DNA of 64,000 bases, taken from NCBI RefSeq assembly GCF_002803515.1, contig NZ_PHQX01000001.1, forward strand, positions 2,232,001 to 2,296,000, written 5' to 3'. Positions 15,960 through 23,200 of this stretch are shown piece by piece. Under the pieces are notes generated by a model that worked only from the letters and a program-made list of their open reading frames with translations, ran no database searches and was not told where the DNA came from. Position numbers and translations under genes: made by a program. This DNA is from Stenotrophomonas lactitubi. Its GTDB lineage: Bacteria > Pseudomonadota > Gammaproteobacteria > Xanthomonadales > Xanthomonadaceae. The stretch's first letter is position 1. Each line of letters begins with the position of its first letter.

Positions 15960-16853
15960 ATGATCGTCAATCGCGGCAATCTTTCGACGCTGTACGTCGC
16001 CTTCAACGCAGCATTCAACGCCGGCCTCGGCCAGGCACCATCCCAGTTCCAGCGCATTGCCACGGTGGTGCCGTCCACCACCAAGTCCAACGAGTACGGC
16101 TGGCTGGGCAAGCTGCCCAACGTGCGCGAATGGATCGGCGAACGTGTCGTGCATGGCCTGCAGAACCACGGCTACACCATCAAGAACAAGCCGTATGAGC
16201 TGACTGTGGGCGTGGACAAGGATGACATCGAGGATGACAACCTCGGCATCTACAGCCCGCTCATGCAGAGCATGGGCGAGTCGGTCGGCGCGCAGCCGGA
16301 CCAGCTGACGTTCGAGCTGTTGAAGAACGGCATCTCCACCGCCTGCTACGACGGGCAGAACTTCTTCGACACCGATCATCCGGTGCTGGACAAGGAAGGC
16401 AAGGAGACGGTCCAGAGCAACGTGGACTCGGGCGGCAACGGTGCCTACTGGTATCTGCTGTGCACCAAGCGCGCGCTCAAGCCGATCATCTTCCAGAACC
16501 GCAAGCCGCCGCAGTTCGTTTCCATGGACACCGATACCGATGAGGGCGTGTTCAACAAGAAGGAATTCCGCTACGGCGCCGATTGCCGCCGCAACGTCGG
16601 TTTTGGTTTCTGGCAGATGGCCTTCGCCAGCAACAAGCCGCTGACCGAGGACAACCTGCAGGCAGCCTATACCGCCTTCACCTCGCGCACGGGCGACCAC
16701 GGCCGTCCGCTGGGCCTGGTGCCGGATCTGCTGGTGTGCGTGCCGAACGACAAGTTCAAGGCCGCCAAGATCCTCACCGCCAACCAGATCGCCGGCACTG
16801 ACAACGTGATGAAGGGCGTTGTTGAGGCGATGGACAGCGCCTGGTTGCTCTGA
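15960..16853 (+). CDS. Major head protein (Mu gpT family)
   Basis: The 297-residue product matches Mu gpT: the start MIVNRGNLSTLYVAFNAAFN, then NEYGWLGKLPNVREWIGERV, GVDKDDIEDDNLGIYSPLMQ, NFFDTDHPVLDKEG and a C-terminal block with GLVPDLLVCVPN. This fold forms the icosahedral shell. The ATG at 15960 is fixed by the family N-terminus. A perfect hairpin follows the gene at 16866. Confidence 0.93.
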   Translation: MIVNRGNLSTLYVAFNAAFNAGLGQAPSQFQRIATVVPSTTKSNEYGWLGKLPNVREWIGERVVHGLQNHGYTIKNKPYELTVGVDKDDIEDDNLGIYSPLMQSMGESVGAQPDQLTFELLKNGISTACYDGQNFFDTDHPVLDKEGKETVQSNVDSGGNGAYWYLLCTKRALKPIIFQNRKPPQFVSMDTDTDEGVFNKKEFRYGADCRRNVGFGFWQMAFASNKPLTEDNLQAAYTAFTSRTGDHGRPLGLVPDLLVCVPNDKFKAAKILTANQIAGTDNVMKGVVEAMDSAWLL

Positions 16854-16865
16854 CCCTCGACCACT

Positions 16866-16889
16866 GACCGGCACCGCAGGGTGCCGGTC
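16866..16889 (+). terminator. Perfect hairpin after major head gene (attenuator or mRNA stabiliser)
   Basis: GACCGGCACC and GGTGCCGGTC are perfect 10-base arms around a GCAG loop, 12 bases after the gpT stop. There is no T-tract, so full termination is unlikely. A stem of this kind can protect the 3' end of abundant capsid mRNA or reduce transcription into the next genes. Confidence 0.6.
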
Positions 16890-16920
16890 GCAACTTCCCC
16901 GAACACAGAAGGAGCGGCCC

Positions 16921-17277
16921 ATGGCCGAACAGATCCTGGTAAAGGCCCGCCTGGAGCGTGGCCGCTGGCGTGCCGGCATGCACTTCACCCGGCAGGGCCG
17001 GATCGTGCTTGTCGATGTCCTGAAGGAGAAACAGCTGGAGGCGATCAACAGCGACCCCGAGCTGATCGTGACGGAGCTGCCAGCGTCGGACGATCCCAAC
17101 GAACTGGCACTGGCTCGCGAACGCAAGGCAACCAAGTCCGGCAATGCCAAGCGCAAGTGGGCAGAAGCCGAGGCCCGCGCACGCACCGCCTCTGGCCTGG
17201 CCGAGGAAGCCTGGGCGAACCAGCCGGCAGCTGACCGCGTGAGCTTGATCGAGGCAGCGCTGGAGGTCGGCGCGTAA
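16921..17277 (+). CDS. Mu gp35-like head protein (HI1506-related)
   Basis: A 118-residue product with an N-terminal strand-rich domain (ILVKARLERGRWRAGMHFTR) followed by LEAINSDPELIVTELP, the pattern of the HI1506/FluMu N-terminal family, then an Ala/Glu/Arg-rich helix. It follows AAGGAG and overlaps the next ATG. Probably a head-completion component; role inferred from position. Confidence 0.75.
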   Translation: MAEQILVKARLERGRWRAGMHFTRQGRIVLVDVLKEKQLEAINSDPELIVTELPASDDPNELALARERKATKSGNAKRKWAEAEARARTASGLAEEAWANQPAADRVSLIEAALEVGA

Positions 17278-17783
17278 TGGCCTACGTCACCCTCACGCAA
17301 CTGGCCGAGCTCCCAGGGGCGCTGGAACTGTCCCAGGTGGCGGGTGGGCGCGATGAGCGCCCGGTTGCCTCCGAGCTGATGGATGCCACGTTGCGTGGGG
17401 GTGATCGCAGCGCCTTCCCGCCAAGCGAGGTGGCCAAGGCGGATGCGGCCCTGGAGCGCATCCAAGAGGCCACCCGTCAGGCAGATGCGATCATCGACGG
17501 CTACCTGGCACGGCGCTACAGATTGCCGCTGGGCAAGGCCGTGCCGCTGCTGGCCGTTTGGTCGCGCAGCATCACGCGCTACCTGCTGCACCCTGATCGC
17601 CAGACGGACGAGCGCACCGATCCCATCGTGCGTGACTACCGTGACGCGATTCGCCTGCTACAGGAGACGGCACAGGAAAAATTCCACCTGGGCATCGAAG
17701 ATCCGACTACGTCCACCGGCTCTGCAGGGGAATTCATCTTCCATGCCGGCAACAAGGTATTCGGGCGCGAGGGCCGGCCGTGA
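17277..17783 (+). CDS. DUF1320 family head completion protein (Mu gp36)
   Basis: The 168-residue product shows the DUF1320 features: MAYVTLTQLAEL, a helical core with RQADAIIDGYLARRYRLPLG, SRSITRYLLHP and RDAIRLLQETAQEKFHLG. It is structurally the adaptor that joins portal and tail in many phages. It overlaps the next gene by four bases. Confidence 0.85.
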   Translation: MAYVTLTQLAELPGALELSQVAGGRDERPVASELMDATLRGGDRSAFPPSEVAKADAALERIQEATRQADAIIDGYLARRYRLPLGKAVPLLAVWSRSITRYLLHPDRQTDERTDPIVRDYRDAIRLLQETAQEKFHLGIEDPTTSTGSAGEFIFHAGNKVFGREGRP

Positions 17784-18232
17784 CCGTTGGGCCGTTCCCG
17801 ATCACCCCCGTCCTGGAGCGTCTGCGGGACCACGTGCAGGCACTACTCCTGGTCGGTGATGCCGCCGACCTGGATACGGCCCTGGACCAGCAGCCAGCCA
17901 AGGACTGTGCCGCCTACGTGACGGCCGCCGAGATGGGCGGCCGGCCTCGGTACACGGGCGATCAGCACATCCAGAACGTGGATGTCACGTTGCGCGTGGT
18001 CCTCATGGTGCGCAACTTCAGCGGCCAGGCCAGTGGCAGCGGCGCACGCCGCCAGATGGATGAGCAAGTCATTCCAGGCGTCCGCAAAGCACTGGCCGGG
18101 TGGACCCCTGTCGATGCGTTCGATGCGCTCAGCTTCCAGGCTGGCCGTGATGAGAAGTTCCGCGCCGGTTGGCTGGTCAGCCAGCAGGTATTCGTCACCA
18201 ACTACCGCATGCAACACACACCGACCCCATGA
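17780..18232 (+). CDS. Tail terminator-like protein (Mu gp37 position)
   Basis: A 150-residue product starting at GTG 17780. It has an N-terminal helix (LERLRDHVQALLLVGDAADL), strands with NVDVTLRVVLMVRNFSG and a long helix, then ASFQ/FVTNYRM, the usual shape of tail terminator or tail-to-head joining proteins. Located directly before the tube gene. Assignment rests on position and shape. Confidence 0.65.
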   Translation: MTVGPFPITPVLERLRDHVQALLLVGDAADLDTALDQQPAKDCAAYVTAAEMGGRPRYTGDQHIQNVDVTLRVVLMVRNFSGQASGSGARRQMDEQVIPGVRKALAGWTPVDAFDALSFQAGRDEKFRAGWLVSQQVFVTNYRMQHTPTP

Positions 18233-18402
18233 CCACCAAGCACACCCCTACCAGCGGTGGTGCCTGGCGCGTGATCGATGGCCAGCTCGTGGATGAGTCC
18301 GTACTGCCCGCCGAACCCGCTCCATCACCCGAGACGCCGCCACCGCCGGCATCGAGCCAGAACCGCTCGCGCCGCTCCTCCGCAACCTCACCCGAGAACT
18401 GA
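18229..18402 (+). CDS. Small phage protein (57 aa), unknown
   Basis: A short ORF with ATGA coupling to the previous stop. The product has a SGGAWRVIDGQLVDE segment and a Pro/Ser-rich disordered end. Comparable tiny genes occur before the tube or sheath gene in Mu-like phages (gp38 position). Function unknown. Confidence 0.6.
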   Translation: MTTKHTPTSGGAWRVIDGQLVDESVLPAEPAPSPETPPPPASSQNRSRRSSATSPEN

Positions 18403-18404
18403 CC

Positions 18405-19385
18405 ATGGCCCAGCCCAACCTGGAATCCTTCAAGCGTCGCGGCCTGGCCCTGGCGCTGCGTGCATCGGCCTCGGTGCCGATTGTCCCCACGGCCGCCGCC
18501 AACGGCGTGCTGCTGTTCAACGGCAGCAGCGGCACCGAGTTCGACAAGATCGAACGCCCGGTGGATCGACCGTTCCTGACCGGCCAGCCCTTCGCAGTGG
18601 GCGCCCGGCGGGCCTTCATTGAGGGCGAGTTTGAGCTGTTCCCGCCGACCAAGCCGGGTGCAGCGGCTGACTCCGATGCCGTCTGTGCACCGCTGTTGTT
18701 GCCCGCCGGCATGACCGCCGTCAAGGACGCTGTTGCGAAAACCACACGCTACAACCCGATCAGCGCCAATATCCCGATCTCCGATGCCAAGTTCTGGCAT
18801 GCAGGCACGGTCAAGCAGATCGGCGCTGCACGTCACAACCTCACCAACCTGGCGCTGGCCGTCGGTGAGCGCTTCAAGGGCAACATCCGCATCCAGGGCG
18901 ACTACGACACCATCGCCGAGGACAATCTGCCCAACATCACCACCAGCACCGTGGTTCCGACCGTGGCGCGCGCGGACAACACCCGCACCACGATCACGGT
19001 TGATGGCGGAGCAGGCCTGGTCGTGTGGGCCAAGTCCCTCTCGGTGGACGTGGGCAACACGATCACGTCGAAGGAGTACACCAGCCACAAGGAAAGCGGC
19101 ATCAGCGACCGCGCTCCGACCTGGACGCTGCGCCTGGCCAAGACGGCCCTGGCTGACTTCAATCCGTGGGCAGTGCGCGACTCGGCCGGCGTCCTGGTGG
19201 TTGCGCTGCGCCTGACCGAAAAGAGCAAGCTCTATAGCGAGCTGGGCATTCGGGGCCAGATCGAGAACATCAACGAAGTCGAGATTGATGGCGATTACGG
19301 CTGGGAGCTCACTGGCCCCTGCGTGGCCAGCGATGCCGGCGGCGACGAGCTGTACATCGAGTTCGGCGACAGCACGCCGCCGTAA
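18405..19385 (+). CDS. Tail tube protein of non-contractile type
   Basis: A 326-residue, strand-rich product with no sheath protease-like or sheath motif. N-terminus AQPNLESFKRRGLALALRAS, then FNGSSGTEFDKIERPVDRPF. It contains repeated beta segments, ends with NEVEIDGDYGWELTGP and is followed by a terminator. The absence of a sheath gene and the downstream chaperone/tape-measure pair show that this is the major tube subunit of a long flexible tail. Confidence 0.75.
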   Translation: MAQPNLESFKRRGLALALRASASVPIVPTAAANGVLLFNGSSGTEFDKIERPVDRPFLTGQPFAVGARRAFIEGEFELFPPTKPGAAADSDAVCAPLLLPAGMTAVKDAVAKTTRYNPISANIPISDAKFWHAGTVKQIGAARHNLTNLALAVGERFKGNIRIQGDYDTIAEDNLPNITTSTVVPTVARADNTRTTITVDGGAGLVVWAKSLSVDVGNTITSKEYTSHKESGISDRAPTWTLRLAKTALADFNPWAVRDSAGVLVVALRLTEKSKLYSELGIRGQIENINEVEIDGDYGWELTGPCVASDAGGDELYIEFGDSTPP

Positions 19386-19415
19386 CTCGCAAGCACTGCG
19401 TTACACTCCCAACGG

Positions 19416-19444
19416 CCCCGCCTCTGTGCGGGGTCTTTCTTTTT
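19416..19444 (+). terminator. Rho-independent terminator after tube gene
   Basis: CCCCGC, a CTCTGT loop, GCGGGG and then TCTTTCTTTTT. It ends the second late block and, like the one at 5703, is followed immediately by a late-control motif. Confidence 0.9.
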
Positions 19445-19465
19445 CAGTGAAGCGCTTTAGTCCCG
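19445..19465 (+). promoter_or_regulatory. Late-control motif, copy 3 (before tail block)
   Basis: Core GTGAAGCGCTTTAGTCCCG, containing the perfect 8-base palindrome AAGCGCTT. It starts at the end of the terminator T-tract and is 76 bases before the tail chaperone ATG. Same organisation as copy 1: terminator, motif, leader, gene. Confidence 0.6.
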
Positions 19466-19541
19466 AACGGCAGCTGTGCCTGGGCAAAGTGGATCTGTCC
19501 CCGATCAAGGGGCAGTTAAACCACTTCCCAAGGACTTTCCC

Positions 19542-19901
19542 ATGCTCCGTCTCGCCCGAACCAACACCGTGCACCTGCCGGTGGAACTGCGCATCCCCAC
19601 CGACCAGCCCGACGTTTTCGCAACCGGCACCATCCAGTGCCAGGTCAAGATCCTGGCACGCGAAGAAATCAAAGCCATCCAGGACAACCCCGTTGAGGAT
19701 GAGGAGTACCTGCGCAAGATCCTGGTCAGCGTCGCTGGCCTGGGCGACGCAGACGGCAAGGCCATCGAGGGCGATGCCGCCCTGGAAGAGGTCTTCAATG
19801 GTCCGTTCTTCGCCTTCCTGCAGCCGGCCATCATCGGCGCCTACTTCGACCAGTTCGGCCGGGCGCACGTAAAAAACTCGAAGCCGTCGCGCGGGCGCTG
19901 A
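19542..19901 (+). CDS. Tail assembly chaperone (gpG-like, zero-frame product)
   Basis: A 119-residue product preceded by AAGGA. It begins MLRLARTNTVHLPVELRIPT and contains VKILAREEIKAIQDNPVEDE and LVSVAGLGDAD, as in chaperones that coat the tape measure before tube assembly. It ends soon after the slippery heptamer at 19871; the zero-frame tail (NSKPSRGR) is short, as expected for a frameshift pair. Confidence 0.85.
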   Translation: MLRLARTNTVHLPVELRIPTDQPDVFATGTIQCQVKILAREEIKAIQDNPVEDEEYLRKILVSVAGLGDADGKAIEGDAALEEVFNGPFFAFLQPAIIGAYFDQFGRAHVKNSKPSRGR

Positions 19902-20248
19902 TTGGGAAGGGTCCACGCACTGACGGCGCCGACAGGAACCATGAACCTGACGGCGTCGTCAGCGCGGCGGACTTTCTGCGCGACGGAGGCGGCGGCGAGG
20001 AGCCACCGAGCGTCATCCAGGTCTTGGATGAGAACTGGGAAGTCGTCCAGCTGTTCGTGCGCTGCAAGCCCCGTTGGATCACCGGCATGCACGCCCCGGT
20101 TTACGACGGGATCGACGCCCGCGAGATCCAAGCCGCTGCCTTTCTCCAGGGCATTGCCCCGCACCTACTGCCGGACCTGATGTCATCGCTGGACGTGCTG
20201 ATTGGCACCACGGCCATGGCCCATCGCGAAGCCTCGGATAGCCCGTGA
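19542..20248 (+). CDS. Frameshifted tail chaperone fusion (gpGT-like)
   Basis: Shifting at 19871-19877 joins residues 1-112 of the chaperone to 123 residues read in the -1 frame (from codon 19877), giving about 235 residues. The -1 part includes a Gly/Asp-rich linker, then SVIQVLDENWEVVQLFVRCK, PRWITGMHAPVYDGIDAREI and a C-terminal helix, all well-behaved coding sequence with no stop. An ATG at 20024 lies within it but has no clear ribosome binding site. The extended form is the one expected to bind the tape measure. The stop overlaps the tape measure GTG. Confidence 0.82.
19871..19877 (+). promoter_or_regulatory. Programmed -1 ribosomal frameshift site A AAA AAC
   Basis: The run of six A followed by C is placed in the zero frame as ..A AAA AAC, one of the most efficient known -1 slippery heptamers. 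Slippage leads from the chaperone frame into a long -1 frame ending at 20248. This is the conserved gpG/gpGT arrangement of long-tailed phages, between tube and tape measure. No stimulatory structure was modelled. Confidence 0.85.
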
Positions 20249-23200
20249 ACCCAACCGTCACCCTCCGCCTCGATGCCGACAATAGCCGCCTGGTGCCTGC
20301 CGTTCGGGCCTCAGACGCAGAGCTCAAGCGCCTGGGGGCGACGGCGGGCACAACCGGCGACCAGGCGCGGCGTGGTGCGGCGGGCATCTCCAGCATCGGC
20401 ACGGCGGCGGATTCCACCGCTCGCCGTGTCTCTGCTGTATCCAGCGCGCTCGCCTCCGCGCGGGCAACGGTGGCCACCTACATCGGCGCACAGACGGCCG
20501 GCGCCCTCATTTCCGTTGCGGACAACTACGCCAACATTTCGGCGCGCCTCAAGCTGGCAACAGATGGACACAAGGCCTACGCCACCGCGTCTGCCCAGGT
20601 GTTCAACATCTCCCAGCGCACCGCCACTGCGCTCGACAGCACCGCCACGCTTTACGCGCGTCTGTCCCAGTCCACCGCTGAGTACGGGATCACCCAGCAA
20701 CGGCAGCTGGCGCTCACTGAGTCCATCAACAAGACCTTCGCCATCTCCGGCGCCAACAACGTCGCCACCGCCAACACCATCGTCCAGCTCAGCCAGGCGC
20801 TCGCTGGCGGCGTGCTGCGTGCAGAGGAATACAACTCTGTTGTGGAGAATTCTCCGCGCTTGGCCAAGGCAATGGCCGATGGCATGGGCGTGTCGATGGG
20901 CGAACTGCGTAAGCACGTCAACGACGGCAAGGTGACGGTCGATCAGATGGTGGCGGCGCTTGAGAATCAGTCCGCCGTCATCGCCGCCGAGTTTGAGCAA
21001 ATTCCGCTTACGGTCGGTCGCGCCATGGAACTGCTGCGCAACAGCGTCACGAAGTTTGTCGGCGAGTCCTCCCAGGAGCTGGGTGCCAGCGGTGGGCTCG
21101 CCCAGGGCATCGCGTTCCTGGCCAACAACATGCAGCACCTGGACCAGATTGCCGGCGTCCTGGCCGTCGCCCTGGGAAGTCGCCTGGTGGTCAGCCTGGC
21201 CAGGGCTACGGCCGAGAAGATCACGGCCGCCGCTGCCTCGCGGGCGCTGGCGCGTGAGGAGCTGGCTGCAGCCCGTGTAGCTGAGCAACAGGCTGCAGGC
21301 CGCCTGTCGGCCGCCCGTGCCGGCATGAATGTGGCCGGCGGCGTCGCTGCGGCCGAGCAAGCCCTGGCTACCGCGCAACTGCGCACCGCCGCTGCTGCCC
21401 AGGCCGCGTCCGTTGCGCTCACTGCGAAGTCTGCTGCTATGCGCGGCCTCAATGCAGCCATGGGCGCATTTGGTGGCCCTGCAGGTCTTGCGATCACCGC
21501 GCTTACGTTGTTCGTCGCCTGGGCCATGAACAGCAACCAGAAGGCGCAGGAACTGTCTAAGACCGTCACGGCCGGTTTTCAGCCAGCCATGCGGGTACTG
21601 CAGGAGTTCAATCAGCAGACTGCGAACACGTCATTCGCGGAGCTTTCAAACACCGTTGAGACCATTGAGGCAGCGCGCCAGGAGATCAAGAACCTGGGCG
21701 ATGAGTATGAGCGTCTGTCTGCAACGCGCCGTTCGTTTGAAGCGCGTGATCGTGCTTTGCCATTCGGCTTCGACAAGGAACTGGAGGGCGCATCGGCGGC
21801 CATTGAGTCTGCGCGGCTTCGCCTGGACAACCTGACAAAGGGCTATGACAGGGCCATCTCGGTTTCGGCCGGTCTAGTGCTTCGCACAGCCAACGTCACC
21901 GACGCTACTGACGCCCAGCGCCGCTCCCTGGAGGAGCTGCTCAAGCGTCAGGCCAATCAGGGCCAGACTCTGGAGCAAACCCGGCCACTGCTGGAGCAGT
22001 GGGCAAAAGATCAGCTTGGAGTGGACGGCGCCAACCGCATCGCGGCGGCAAGCTTCGACACTGTGGCGTCAGCCGCGCGCAACTCTGGCGCTGCGATCAA
22101 GGCGGCATTGCAGTCGGTCAATGAAGGCCTGGACAAGCAGATCCAGAGCGTCCAGTTGGACCTGATCGAGAAGACCCAGGGCAAGGCCGCCCGCATGCGT
22201 GCGCAGTTCATCACGGAGAGCGCGCAAAAGGGGCTGGACCCAACCAGCGCCGACTATCAGCTGGCGCGGGCCAAGAACGAACAGCTCATCCAGCTCACCC
22301 AGACGCTGGACAAGCAGAATGCGGTCACCCGCGACCTGACGCGTACCCAGACCGAGGCCAAGCGCTCCGGCGAGCAGGCCGCGCGCCTGGCAGAGCAGCA
22401 GGCCGACTCCCAGGCCAAGTACACCCGTCAGGCTGCGTTGGCCGCTGCCGAGCTCTCCGGGCCAATGGCAGCTGCCCAGGAGCAGCACAAGCAGCGCATT
22501 GCCGAGCTCGACCGCGAGCTGGCCAAGCACCTCATCACCCAGGAGGCCTACGCCAGCCTGGTGAAGTCGTCAGCGGCCGAGCTGGCCAAGAATGCCGCCG
22601 AGGTCACCAAGCAGCAGCAGGCGCCTACAGCATTGCTCGATACGCTGAGCGGCGAGGTGCAGCTACTGGGCGTGGTCGGGATCGAGCGCGAGCGCCGCGC
22701 TCGCCAGCTGCGCAACGAGCAGGACATGCTCCAGGCGATCAACGAGGCCAACAAGGCCGGCGCCGGCATCAACGCTGAGGCAACCGCAGGCCTGGTCGCC
22801 CAAGCTCAAGCGTGGGCCAATGCTTCGATTCGCATCGAGCAACAAACTGCCGATCTGGAGGACTGGGCCAACGTTGGCACCCGTGGTGTGGCGGACGTGG
22901 CCGATATGCTGGCCGATATGTTCAGCGGCGGCCTGGACAAGTCTGAGAGTTTCTTTAGCCGCTTGAAGGACATCTTCAAGCGTGGCTGGCGCGACATCGT
23001 GCGCACCATGCTTGAGCAGAACCTGGTGCGCCCGTTCCAGGAGGCCCTCACCAACGCCATGAATGGCGCACTGGCTGGCGTGTCGCGCGGCCAGGCGGAT
23101 GGCAACTGGCTATCGAAGATCGCTGGCATGTTCGGTGGCGGCAACCAAGGCGGTGCCGGCTCCAGCTGGATGAGCAGCCTGGCCAACATGATCGGCGGTG

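Noticed and set aside
15513..17591. 692-codon minus-strand open frame
   Set aside because: It is the shadow of the decoration, gpT and gp35-like genes, which match known families.
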